In this document: positions 18,965 through 27,627 of the stretch, in pieces
Numbering within the stretch: position 1 is the first letter of the stretch
How the letters are laid out: every line of letters begins with the position of its first letter
Source of the DNA: Lachnospiraceae bacterium
GTDB taxonomy: Bacteria; Bacillota; Clostridia; Lachnospirales; Lachnospiraceae
Direction of reading: 5' to 3'
Assembly (NCBI GenBank): GCA_017440045.1
Contig: JAFSIA010000023.1
Span: forward strand, 1-64,000
Length of the DNA: 64,000 nucleotides
Translations under genes and position numbers: made by a program
The notes under the pieces: model-generated
The model's input: only the letters and a program-made list of their open reading frames with translations
Told to the model about the DNA's origin: nothing
Databases searched by the model: none

Positions 18965-18992
18965 TTGACAAATGGTATCTCTTTGGTACAAT
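18965..18992 (+). promoter_or_regulatory. Promoter of the XRE/ImmA pair
   Basis: TTGACA (18965-18970) is followed after 16 bp by TACAAT (18987-18992), about 50 bp before the start codon at 19042. A second TATAAT lies at 18998-19003. GGTA recurs around both elements and may be part of an operator for the XRE protein. Confidence 0.6.
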
Positions 18993-19041
18993 TAAGGTAT
19001 AATATTAATATAATATGCAGCGGAAATCAGGAGGGTACATT

Positions 19042-19377
19042 ATGGATGAACTGTTAGGAAAGAAAATCAGAGAGATTCGTAACGCACGTCAGTTGACCCA
19101 AGAAGAAATGGCCGAGAAATTAGAAATCAGTAGACAGAAGTACGCGAGAATTGAAAATGGAGCAAATAACATTACATTGGACAATTTAACTCGCATTGCA
19201 TCGATATTAGATGTTAGTGTAAGTGATATTACAAGTGTGCTTGACGAGGAGCCAAGTGTCGCATATAGAAGTAGTGAAGGTGAGGATTCTTCTGTAGAGA
19301 AGATATTCGATATGTTGGATCTGTTTTATGCGAACAAGCATATGTATATGCGCTTACAGCCTACATCAGAGGAGTAA
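19042..19377 (+). CDS. XRE-family transcriptional regulator (partner of ImmA-like protease)
   Basis: The 111-residue protein is a near-complete Cro/CI-type helix-turn-helix (residues about 5-60: LGKKIREIRNARQLTQEEMAEKLEISRQKYARIENG) with a short acidic tail. The gene is followed 13 bp later by a COG2856/ImmA-type metallopeptidase gene, an arrangement found in ICEBs1 immunity, stress regulators and toxin-antitoxin-like modules, where the protease cleaves or inactivates the repressor. ATG 19042 follows TCAGGAGGGTACATT; the longer reading from 19015 is rejected because its first codons overlap this ribosome binding site. Confidence 0.85.
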   Translation: MDELLGKKIREIRNARQLTQEEMAEKLEISRQKYARIENGANNITLDNLTRIASILDVSVSDITSVLDEEPSVAYRSSEGEDSSVEKIFDMLDLFYANKHMYMRLQPTSEE

Positions 19378-19390
19378 GGGAGTGATATGA

Positions 19391-20161
19391 ATGCTAGAAA
19401 GCAGAAAAAGGGAAATACGTGTAAGAGCAGAGGCTTTTAGAAGCAACTGCAAAGTTGGTAGATATGGCATTATAGATTTGTTTGAGGAATGTAGCAGGAG
19501 TTATAAACTTCTTCGTTATCCATTGGGTGAGAATGCAGATATGGGATTTGCTCTTAAAAGAGATGATGACGTTATAATATTTACAAATTCATCATTACGT
19601 TTATCACGAGAGATATTTACGTTAGCTCATGAGATAGGGCATATAGAGTTGCATTTTGGCAAAGAAAAGTCTTTTGTGGATAATCATCATACTGTATTTG
19701 GTAAATCAGATGAAGTAGCTGAGCAAGAGGCAAATTACTTTGCGGCGTGTTTACTTATGCCGAAGGATGAGGTGGAGAAGTTCTTTGACCTAGAGTTGTC
19801 AAATATAAAAGGTAGTAAGTTATCAGCCTTTGACATAACTAGACTTATGTCCGAGTTTAAGGTTAGCTTCGATATGGCGCTTAAGCGCTTGAGAGAGCTG
19901 GATATAATTGATGAAAATGAGGAGCTGTGTCTTGACACTGAGAAAAACACACATCGAGTGGGAAATATGCTCAAAGCAACAGGCGGTGACCGTAGATTAA
20001 ATGAGGCAAGCCTGGAGATATCGCTACCATTTGAGTATCTAGACTACACTATCTATAATTATAATAAAGGAGCGATTCCAAAGGAAACACTTCAGAATGC
20101 CCTGGATTGCTATGGATTCACATGGGAAGATGTGAGAGATAAGGTGGTGGAAGAGAACTAA
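19391..20161 (+). CDS. ImmA/IrrE family metallo-endopeptidase
   Basis: The 256-residue protein has the zinc motif HEIGH (in FTLAHEIGHIELHF) and a downstream EQEANYFAACLLMP, whose Glu supplies the third ligand, the standard COG2856 pattern. A C-terminal region of about 90 residues (from LDTEKNTHRVGNM) has no recognised domain. It most likely cleaves the upstream XRE repressor in response to DNA damage or another cue, relieving repression of nearby genes. Whether its target includes the methyltransferase operon 150 bp downstream is open. Confidence 0.88.
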   Translation: MLESRKREIRVRAEAFRSNCKVGRYGIIDLFEECSRSYKLLRYPLGENADMGFALKRDDDVIIFTNSSLRLSREIFTLAHEIGHIELHFGKEKSFVDNHHTVFGKSDEVAEQEANYFAACLLMPKDEVEKFFDLELSNIKGSKLSAFDITRLMSEFKVSFDMALKRLRELDIIDENEELCLDTEKNTHRVGNMLKATGGDRRLNEASLEISLPFEYLDYTIYNYNKGAIPKETLQNALDCYGFTWEDVRDKVVEEN

Positions 20162-20207
20162 TATAGAACAATTCGAATGTGTGTTGGATAATATAGAAAA
20201 AAGCATC

Positions 20208-20237
20208 TTGATATGGTATACTATTTTAGTGTAAAAT
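20208..20237 (+). promoter_or_regulatory. Possible promoter of the methyltransferase-GHKL-receiver operon
   Basis: TTGATA (20208-20213) and TAAAAT (20232-20237) are 18 bp apart, with a TG dinucleotide just ahead of the -10. The 149-bp intergenic region otherwise has no obvious structure. Confidence 0.4.
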
Positions 20238-20310
20238 AAAAAAGTATATAGTACAAGTATGTGTAGAAATGGTTGTGCAAAAGAAATTAGCTTATGCAAA
20301 AGGATGAAGT

Positions 20311-21552
20311 ATGAGGATTATTGATTTGTTCTCTGGTGCTGGAGGATTAACTTTTGGATTTTATTATAGGGTAAGAAATAATTGTTTCGTTAGGAATAGA
20401 AAAAATTCATTTGTATTTGCAAATGAGTTTGATTCTCATGCTGCAAAAGCATTTTCTATGAATTTTCCAGATATAAAGATGATAAATCAAGATATAAAAT
20501 CATTAGACAAAAATAAAATTAAAGCATTGGTTGGTGATGAACCGGTTGATTTGATAATTGGAGGACCACCTTGTCAGTCTTTTAGTACTGTTGGCCAACG
20601 TATATATGACGAAAAGGCGACAATGTATGAAGAATATCTAAGGATTTTAGGCATTGTGAAACCTAAAATGTTTTTGTTTGAAAATGTTAAAGGCATTTTA
20701 TCAATGCGAGAAACATTTTACAAAAAAGATGAATATGGAAATGTTCAGTATGACATAACAGAAAACAAAGAAACGCATAAAAAACGAAAAAAACCTATAA
20801 TCTTGGGACAAGGAAGAAAAGTCATGGATATAATAGAAGAAAAATTCGCAAATATTAATGACGAACTAGGATATACTATAAGCAAAAAGGTATTAAATGC
20901 CGTAGATTTTGGTGTGCCAGAAAATAGGGAAAGAGTTTTTATTGTTGGAATAAGAAATGATATAAAGATTGAATGGGATTTTCCAGAAGTTTTGAAGACA
21001 AGTAAAATTAGCATAAAAGAGGCAATTTCGGATTTACCTTCAGTTAGAGAAAGTGAAACGGTAACAGAATATAGTGTAGAGCCACAAAATGCTTATCAAA
21101 AACTAATGAGGGGAAATTCAAAAAAAGTCACTTCGCATTTTTGTGGACAATATGGAGAAAAAATACGCACAGTTATCAGAAATGTAAAGCAAGGGCAAGG
21201 AAAAGAAGATTTTAATAAACTTGTTGAAGAAGGTAAAATAAAAAAAGAATATAAACTGACTTCGGGATATCCTAATACTTACGGAAGATTGATTGAGAAT
21301 CAACCATGCACCACAATAACAAACAATATGACTACACCATCAGGATTAAGATGCATACATTATGAGCAAGATAGAGCATTAACACCTCGAGAGGGAGCGC
21401 GAATTCAGTCGTTTCCAGACTGGTTTCAATTTGAGGGAGAAAAAGCAAATGTTACCACTCAAATAGGAAATGCAGTGCCACCATTGTTGGCTATAAAACT
21501 CGCTGAACAAATAGAACGAAAATTAAGGGAGGCTAATATAAATAATGAATAA
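20311..21552 (+). CDS. DNA (cytosine-5-) methyltransferase 1
   Basis: The 413-residue enzyme contains the C5-methyltransferase motifs in order: I (DLFSGAGGLTFGF, residues 5-17), IV with catalytic Cys88 (GGPPCQSFS), VI (ENVKGI), VIII (GVPENRERVFIVGIR), a target-recognition region (about 255-350), and IX/X (ALTPREGARIQSFP; GNAVPPLLA). It transfers a methyl group from SAM to C5 of cytosine in a specific site, which is unknown. It overlaps the GHKL ATPase gene by 8 bp, so the two are probably made together. GAAGT-type ribosome binding is weak (AAAGGATGAAGT). Confidence 0.95.
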   Translation: MRIIDLFSGAGGLTFGFYYRVRNNCFVRNRKNSFVFANEFDSHAAKAFSMNFPDIKMINQDIKSLDKNKIKALVGDEPVDLIIGGPPCQSFSTVGQRIYDEKATMYEEYLRILGIVKPKMFLFENVKGILSMRETFYKKDEYGNVQYDITENKETHKKRKKPIILGQGRKVMDIIEEKFANINDELGYTISKKVLNAVDFGVPENRERVFIVGIRNDIKIEWDFPEVLKTSKISIKEAISDLPSVRESETVTEYSVEPQNAYQKLMRGNSKKVTSHFCGQYGEKIRTVIRNVKQGQGKEDFNKLVEEGKIKKEYKLTSGYPNTYGRLIENQPCTTITNNMTTPSGLRCIHYEQDRALTPREGARIQSFPDWFQFEGEKANVTTQIGNAVPPLLAIKLAEQIERKLREANINNE

Positions 21553-23614
21553 TATTCCTAACAATACTGTGGACAAAATAGAATTCAATTTTACATGTTA
21601 TGCCTTAAAGCTCCTTGGACATAATTTATATTCGAATCCTTGGACAGCAGTCTCTGAAATTGTTGCAAATGGTATTGATGCTAAGGCTAAAAATATATAT
21701 GTACTAGTAGAACTTTTCGACAAAGAAACTGCACAGATCGAAATAATAGACAATGGCTTCGGTATGACATATGAAGATTTGTGTAATAAATATACTATAA
21801 TTGGTCGTAATAAAAGAATAGATAACCCTAATGATAAGACTCTTCTTGGTCGAAAAGGAGTAGGTAAATTAGCAGCATTATTTTTATCAGATAGATATTA
21901 TATATATACTAAATCAAAATATGAAACAAGTTCTTGGTGTGTAGATGTAAGTCAAGCGAAAGATGAGGATATTCCTAAATTAGAAAGATACGATGGTAAG
22001 CAGGAGATATCAGCATGTGAGGTTTGGGAGAGTACTGCTACAGGAACAGCGATAAAACTTACAAATGTTAATTTGCAAAAGATAGGGCCTGAACGTCTAA
22101 AGGCTCTGCCAGTTATTTTATCAGATTACTACTTGGCTGATGTAATAGATTGTGAAATTTCTGTATGTGTTCGTCAAGATAGAAATCAAATTATTAAGTT
22201 TAATCCAGTAACAAAAAAAATTTCTTTTTCAACCATGTATGCTATCTTTGATAACACAGGTAAAAGGTATTGTGATAGATTGCAGAATAAGATTTATCTT
22301 ACTAAAGAAAATGAAGTGCCTGATGAATTAGATAGAAAACATTCGACATTAAAAAATATATATTTTGATGATACAGAAGGTACTATTACTGTGAAAAATC
22401 TTGCAGGTAAAGAAATAGATGCAGAATATAAATTGACAGGGTGGATAGGAATACATGGTTCACTTGATGCTCAAGTTCAAAAGCGTAATGATCCTGCTTT
22501 TAATAAAATTAGTTATCACCCTAATGCTATAAGGTTATATGTTAGGGGAAAACTTGCAGTTGATAATTTGATGACATATGTTAACAGTTCGCAAGCATTT
22601 GCTAATTATATTGAAGGAGAAATTAACTTTGATATCTTAGATGACGATAGATTTGAAGATATATCAACATCTAATAGAGAAGGATATAAAAAAGACGATG
22701 TGAGAGTAAAACGATTGCTTGAAATTGTTGGAAAAATTGTTTCGAAGTTGATCAGAGAACGTGCAGATATTGGTACTCAAATTAATACAGAGTATCATAA
22801 ATATATGGAGGATAAACGTAGAGAAGAAGAAAGAAAAAAGAAAGCTTTACAAATAGAATTGTTAGATTCTCAAAAAAGGGAAGCTATTGCTGTTAAAGAA
22901 AGACAAGTGGCCGAGAGGCGAATTGAAACTGAAAGAAAGAGAATGGACTATATTGTTAGTGTCAGTAATATAGATTCAAACAATGTATTACCATCGATGC
23001 ATACTATTTATAATTTATCTATATTAGAAAAAAAGAAACTTTCAGATTTTAAAAAATATCTTGGACAGATTCCGACAAAATTACGCGAGACAATTCAGTC
23101 GATGGGAGAAATTAATAATCAAATAATGTATATATCGAAAGCGGTTGCGAAATCTAATTATTTGATAGAAAGCGAAGAAAAAGATGCAGATATATGTGAT
23201 TTTATATCTGAGTATATTGAACGAGTAGCAACAAAAATATACGGTAATAAGATTAGATTTTCTATTAATGATGAATTAGAGTATAGACTTATTGTTAAAA
23301 TTAATACAGTTAATATTGTTACTATAATAGAGAATATAATTGGAAATTCTATTAAGGCTAAGGCAACACAATTAGATATTTATTATAAAGATGATAATGA
23401 TAATACCATTATAGAATTTTGCGATGATGGAAAAGGATTGGATTCGTCAATAAATAACATATCAGACATTTTTGAATTTGGATATACTACAACATCAGGT
23501 GCAGGTCTTGGATTGTATTATTCTAAACGTTATATTGAAGAAATGGGTGGAACAATTACAGCTAAGAAGAATTCAGCAAGTGGATTAAGTATAATTACAG
23601 AATGGGAAAGGTAG
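21545..23614 (+). CDS. Two-headed GHKL ATPase: MORC/Hsp90-like N-domain plus histidine-kinase-like C-domain
   Basis: The 689-residue protein has two Bergerat-fold ATPase modules. The N-terminal one carries E38-x3-N42-x2-D45 (SEIVANGIDA), D69NGFGM and GRKGVGK (102-108), the pattern of MutL/MORC/Hsp90-like ATPases reported in restriction-modification loci. A coiled coil rich in Lys, Glu and Arg follows (about residues 420-475). The C-terminal module carries ENIIGNSIKAKA (N600), CDDGKG (about 628) and GAGLGLYYSKRYIEEMGG, typical of sensor histidine kinases. No standard H-box with phospho-His was found. The next gene encodes a receiver protein. It may sense DNA state or phage and signal to the receiver-HEPN effector. 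Confidence 0.85.
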   Translation: MNNIPNNTVDKIEFNFTCYALKLLGHNLYSNPWTAVSEIVANGIDAKAKNIYVLVELFDKETAQIEIIDNGFGMTYEDLCNKYTIIGRNKRIDNPNDKTLLGRKGVGKLAALFLSDRYYIYTKSKYETSSWCVDVSQAKDEDIPKLERYDGKQEISACEVWESTATGTAIKLTNVNLQKIGPERLKALPVILSDYYLADVIDCEISVCVRQDRNQIIKFNPVTKKISFSTMYAIFDNTGKRYCDRLQNKIYLTKENEVPDELDRKHSTLKNIYFDDTEGTITVKNLAGKEIDAEYKLTGWIGIHGSLDAQVQKRNDPAFNKISYHPNAIRLYVRGKLAVDNLMTYVNSSQAFANYIEGEINFDILDDDRFEDISTSNREGYKKDDVRVKRLLEIVGKIVSKLIRERADIGTQINTEYHKYMEDKRREEERKKKALQIELLDSQKREAIAVKERQVAERRIETERKRMDYIVSVSNIDSNNVLPSMHTIYNLSILEKKKLSDFKKYLGQIPTKLRETIQSMGEINNQIMYISKAVAKSNYLIESEEKDADICDFISEYIERVATKIYGNKIRFSINDELEYRLIVKINTVNIVTIIENIIGNSIKAKATQLDIYYKDDNDNTIIEFCDDGKGLDSSINNISDIFEFGYTTTSGAGLGLYYSKRYIEEMGGTITAKKNSASGLSIITEWER

Positions 23615-23623
23615 ATTAGATAA

Positions 23624-24577
23624 ATGAGCTTAAAGTACAATGTGGCGATAATTGATGATAAAAAACTATTTTTTGAAGAATATAAGGCTATGGTGGATGA
23701 GTTTCTTGAAGAAAATGGCTTTAATGCAGAGGTTGAACATATTCCGTCGGAGCAGGATTTTTTTTCTTATCCACTAGAAAAACCAGATTTGTTTTTGGTT
23801 GACTTGAAATTTGGTCAAGACGACAAAGGACAAAAATTTATTGAAGCAATAAGAAACAATTATTTGACAGATGTTTTATTTTATTCATCAGATCGTAAAG
23901 CTATAAAAAAATATAGAGAGGAACTGGGCTCACAAGGGATTTTTTTTGCGGAGAGAGATGAGCAGAATGATGAAGTTGAACCACTTTTGCAGAAAATGTT
24001 AAGTAAGATGATCGCCAAATCTAATGCTCCAAGGGCGACAAGAGGCTTGGTTATGGAATGTGTTGCCGAATTAGATGATAAAATAAAAGAGAAAATACTT
24101 TTATTGTTAAATAAGCTTCCAGAGGATAAGCATGATAAATATTTTAAAGAGCTATTGAAAATAATAAAATGCTCGTCTGACGGTAGGCTAAATAAACTAA
24201 AAGAATTTTTTAATGCTGATTTTGCTAATAAAATTGAAAATAGCATTATTAACAGTATAAGTTTGGATTTTGATGTTAATGATTTAATTGAGAATATACA
24301 TGTAACAGATTCTAGTAAAAATCTTAAATTTTTAGTTTTTCTTTATAAAGCAGTGTATGGTAAGGATAGAGTATATAGGGAAATTATAGAATATGAAGCA
24401 TTACTTGTTAAACGTAATGTTCTAGCCCATGTGTCACAAATGAAAAATGGAAATGATTACATATTTAAGTCGAGAAATAAAAATACCGCGGACTATATTC
24501 TTTCCGTCGAGGAGTGCCTTTTGCTGAGAAAGACGATTTTGGAAATTGAAAAGTTGTTAGAAGAGATAAAGACTTAA
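23624..24577 (+). CDS. Receiver-domain protein with C-terminal HEPN-like RNase motif
   Basis: This 317-residue protein starts with a divergent receiver domain: acidic pair D11-D12, likely phospho-acceptor D60 (LFLVDLKFG) and S88 (LFYSSD); the usual Lys after the fifth strand is not obvious. The C-terminal helical half (from about residue 215) contains R264-N-V-L-A-H269 in LLVKRNVLAHVSQ, the Rx4H pattern of HEPN ribonucleases, followed by long helices. It lies 9 bp after the GHKL gene. Inference: phosphorylation or binding by the GHKL protein switches an RNA-cleaving, growth-arresting activity. The HEPN call rests on a short motif and helix content. Two T8 tracts lie in the gene. Confidence 0.65.
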   Translation: MSLKYNVAIIDDKKLFFEEYKAMVDEFLEENGFNAEVEHIPSEQDFFSYPLEKPDLFLVDLKFGQDDKGQKFIEAIRNNYLTDVLFYSSDRKAIKKYREELGSQGIFFAERDEQNDEVEPLLQKMLSKMIAKSNAPRATRGLVMECVAELDDKIKEKILLLLNKLPEDKHDKYFKELLKIIKCSSDGRLNKLKEFFNADFANKIENSIINSISLDFDVNDLIENIHVTDSSKNLKFLVFLYKAVYGKDRVYREIIEYEALLVKRNVLAHVSQMKNGNDYIFKSRNKNTADYILSVEECLLLRKTILEIEKLLEEIKT

Positions 24578-24670
24578 GTAGTTACTAACTTAACTAGATA
24601 ACAATATTGTAATCGCTAGAGAAAAAATATATTTATAATAGTAATAATGTGACCTTAAGAAGATGATATA

Positions 24671-25036
24671 GTGGGATATGAAAGAATAAAGTTATTACCT
24701 ACATATATAGAATTGATAGTACTAACACATGATGAACTATTAGAATGGGGCGGTTTTCGGCATAAATGATAAGATATGTGTACAGGTAATTAAAGATATG
24801 AAGTTCACAGGTGAAGTTGTTGATGAACTACATTTGGGAAATATTAATCAAACAGAATTAGAGTATCAATTAGTGTGGGCACAAACATATTTAAAGAATT
24901 ATCGAATAATTGTGAATAATAGTTGAAGCGATTGGTCAATGGTTTTAGATTATACAGCCAAGGTTGAGCTTAATGCGAAAAAAATTGTTTTATATTCTAT
25001 TAATAAGATTGCGCAACATAGATTAAATAATGGATA
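24671..25036 (+). pseudogene. Degraded Mrr N-terminal-type winged-helix gene remnant
   Basis: Translated in pieces, this stretch matches the winged-helix N-domain found on Mrr-type restriction proteins. The frame at 24671 gives KLLPTYIELI...LLEWGG and stops at TGA; the frame at 24765 gives GEVVDELHLGN then TELEYQLVWAQTYLKNYRII, stops at a TGA where an Arg codon is expected, and resumes with SDWSMVL. At least one frameshift and one nonsense change are present and no nuclease domain follows. It appears to be a dead restriction gene. Confidence 0.5.
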
Positions 25037-25481
25037 ATTGAAAGTGAACAAAATCGTTGAGCGATGGCCTGCTGTCGCTGTGGTGCTGTTTTCTACTTTC
25101 ATCTAAAAAGACAATAGACATCTACCTACATAAGAAGTATTGTTAAATCATCGCAAATAACAATCAATAAAGTTAAATACCGTAAAATATCGTAAACGAT
25201 GTAATGAATGTTGCGAACGTAGCATTAATGATTTATAATAAACAATGGGAGCGGGAATGATGATAACATATTATTAATTGATAGAGATTTAAGGAAAATA
25301 ATTTGTGTAAAATGGCAAATGTATGTCCAGCTTCTCTAACAAAAATGAAGAACAATGCTTCTGTTATAATTTATAATGGATGTAATTTCAAGAATATGTG
25401 GAGCACTAGGATGTGATACTTCGGACATAATGGAATATGTTGAAAATGAAAACAGATCTACTACAGGAGTGGAGAAAAAAG
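25037..25481. other. 445-bp AT-rich spacer, no gene seen
   Basis: Only short open frames without ribosome binding sites occur, and no convincing promoter pair. It links the dead Mrr-N remnant to the second methyltransferase. It is probably residue from earlier gene loss. Confidence 0.5.
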
Positions 25482-26840
25482 ATGAATAAGAGTTTAAGAG
25501 ATAGTATGAGCCGCGAAAAACAAACAAAGGTAAGTATTGATTTGTTCTCAGGTCCGGGAGGATTATGTACTGGTTTTAGATGGGCTGGTATAAAAGCGTT
25601 AATAGCTGTTGAGTGGAGCTATTGGACAGTTCAAACATATGCGGCATCGCATGATGCTGATATTTTTGATTTGGAAAAGTATTTAAATGGGACTATGGAA
25701 GAACCGAAACAATATTTTAAAGAAAGCGCAAAGACATTGCTCATTTATGGAGATATAAATAAAGTTGAAATAGAATTGATAAACAAAATATTGAAAAAAC
25801 GTTTTGGAGTTGATGGAGTTGATATTGTAACGGGGGGGGCTCCATGTGAGAGCTTTTCGATGGCAGGTGATAGAAAGCAAGATGATGAGAGAAATGTTTT
25901 ATATCAAAATGTTTTGCGAATTGCCAGAGGTGTTGATTCGAAAATGTTCTTATTTGAAAATGTTAAGGGATTATTTTCTAAGAAGATGGATGATATTTCT
26001 GGTGCAATGTATAAGCATATTTGTGAGGAGTTTCAAAGTGAACTTAAAGGAAAACCATCGTTTAAATTAGCAAGTACAGATAAAGATACAGTTCTATTAA
26101 AGTCAATTGAATATGGAGTTCCACAAGCGAGGGAAAGACTTTTTCTTGTAGGAGTAAACAAAAAGTATAATGTAGAATATCATTATCCAGAGAAAACACA
26201 TGGACCAGGCTGTAAGTATGATTATGTGACGGTAGGTGATGCTTTACTCGATTTACCTCAAATAGAAAAGTCAGAGGAGTCTGAAATATATGATTTTAAT
26301 ATATCAAAGGTTGAGGATGGTAAGAGAAAAGAGTTCCTTGAATTGATGCGTGGTATATCATCATCTGCTCCTCAAGGAATAGATTTTACTAAGAGTAGTG
26401 TATTTAATCATAAAGCGCCAGGTCATACAACAAAAATGTATGAGCGTATAAAATCTATAAAACAGGGCGAAAACATGAAAAAAGCATATGAGCGATTAGT
26501 AGAAGAAGGAAAAGAGGATTTTGCAAAGGAAAATTTTCCTAAAAAATTATATGCAGCAAGAAATCGAAGATTAGTACCTAGTGAACCGAGCTTTACTGTT
26601 ACATCACACTGTTTAGATGAAATGATTCATCCAGTTTTGGATCGAGCTTTAACGCCTAGAGAAGCAGCAAGATTACAATCGTTTCCTGACTGGTATCAGT
26701 TTAAGGGACCATATGTTAAATTCCATAGTGATCCAGAACAAGATCAGTATGAACAGATAGGAGATGCCATTCCACCTTTATTAGGATTGGCATTAGGTAG
26801 AGAAGTTGTCAAAACATTAAATAGCATAGAGAGTGAGTAA
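25482..26840 (+). CDS. DNA (cytosine-5-) methyltransferase 2
   Basis: This 452-residue C5 methyltransferase has motif I DLFSGPGGLCTGF (20-32), motif IV with Cys122 (GGAPCESFSMAG), motif VI ENVKGLF, motif VIII GVPQARERLFLVGV, and motif IX/X ALTPREAARLQSFPDW and GDAIPPLLG (Asp replacing the usual Asn). It has about 50 more residues between motifs I and IV than methyltransferase 1. The codons for GG of motif IV form a run of eight G bases. ATG 25482 follows GGAGTGGAGAAAAAAG; the upstream ATG at 25437 has no good site. It abuts the broken beta-class methyltransferase and is the likeliest intact protector for the MspI-like nuclease. Confidence 0.93.
   Translation: MNKSLRDSMSREKQTKVSIDLFSGPGGLCTGFRWAGIKALIAVEWSYWTVQTYAASHDADIFDLEKYLNGTMEEPKQYFKESAKTLLIYGDINKVEIELINKILKKRFGVDGVDIVTGGAPCESFSMAGDRKQDDERNVLYQNVLRIARGVDSKMFLFENVKGLFSKKMDDISGAMYKHICEEFQSELKGKPSFKLASTDKDTVLLKSIEYGVPQARERLFLVGVNKKYNVEYHYPEKTHGPGCKYDYVTVGDALLDLPQIEKSEESEIYDFNISKVEDGKRKEFLELMRGISSSAPQGIDFTKSSVFNHKAPGHTTKMYERIKSIKQGENMKKAYERLVEEGKEDFAKENFPKKLYAARNRRLVPSEPSFTVTSHCLDEMIHPVLDRALTPREAARLQSFPDWYQFKGPYVKFHSDPEQDQYEQIGDAIPPLLGLALGREVVKTLNSIESE
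25832..25839 (+). repeat. G8 homopolymer inside methyltransferase 2, before the catalytic Cys codon
   Basis: Eight consecutive G bases encode the end of Thr and Gly-Gly of motif IV (ACG GGG GGG GCT CCA TGT). In an AT-rich genome such tracts are rare and slip-prone; a change of one base would truncate the enzyme at its active site. Confidence 0.9.
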
Positions 26841-26841
26841 T

Positions 26842-27608
26842 ATGAAGGGATTATACTATAAGGATGAAAATATCCGACTTTACAACAATGACTTTCTAAC
26901 AATGCGTTCTATACCTGAAAATTCAATAGATTTAATAGTAACATCTCCTCCTTATAATTTGGATATTGGATATAAAAGTTATAACGATGGAGTTAGCTAT
27001 GAAGAATATCTTGTTATTTTTGAGAAATGGCTTCGTAAATGTTTTAAGGTTCTGAAAAATGATGGTAGAATGTGCATGAATATTCCATTAGATAAAAGTA
27101 AGGGTGGCTATCAATCAGTTGGAGCAGATTTAACAGTATTGGCCAAGAAAGTAGGATTGAAATATAAAACTTCAATAATATGGAATGAGGGCAATATTTC
27201 GAAAGGTTCGGCATGGGGGTCTTGGTTGAGTGCTTCTGCACCTCATATTATAGCTCCTGTTGAATTGATTGTTGTTTTATATAAGAATCAGTGGAAAAAG
27301 GAAAGCGGTTCACGGATATCAGATATTCAGAAAGAAGAATTTAAAGAGTGGACACGTGGTATGTGGACATTTAAAGGTGAAAGTAAGCGGAAAATAGGAC
27401 ATCCAGCTCCAATCCGATAGAACTTCCTAAACGATGTATTAAACTCTTAAGTTATGTGGGTGATACTGTTTTGGACCCATTTATGGGGAGTGGAAGTACA
27501 ATTGTGGCAGCGGAACAGACGGGAAGAAAAGGAATTGGAGTAGATATTGAAGTATCATATTGTGAAATGGCAAAGTTAAGAGTAATAAAAGAGGCAGTAC
27601 ATTTGTAA
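26842..27608 (+). pseudogene. Frameshifted beta-class DNA methyltransferase (N4-C or N6-A)
   Basis: The first frame (ATG 26842, MKGLYYKDENIRLYNNDF) contains TSPPYN (motif IV) and runs to a premature TAG at 27418. Near 27410 one base is missing: the expected HPAPFPIELPKR reads HPAPIR-stop. The other frame, to TAA 27606-27608, continues IELPKRCIKLLSYVGDTVLDPFMGSGST (motif I). The IV-before-I order marks the beta class. Joined, the product would be about 255 residues. Either the gene is inactive or the base is a sequencing error. It starts 1 bp after the C5 gene and converges on the MspI-like nuclease gene, 19 bp away. Confidence 0.88.
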
Positions 27609-27627
27609 TAATGTGCTGCCTAAATTT

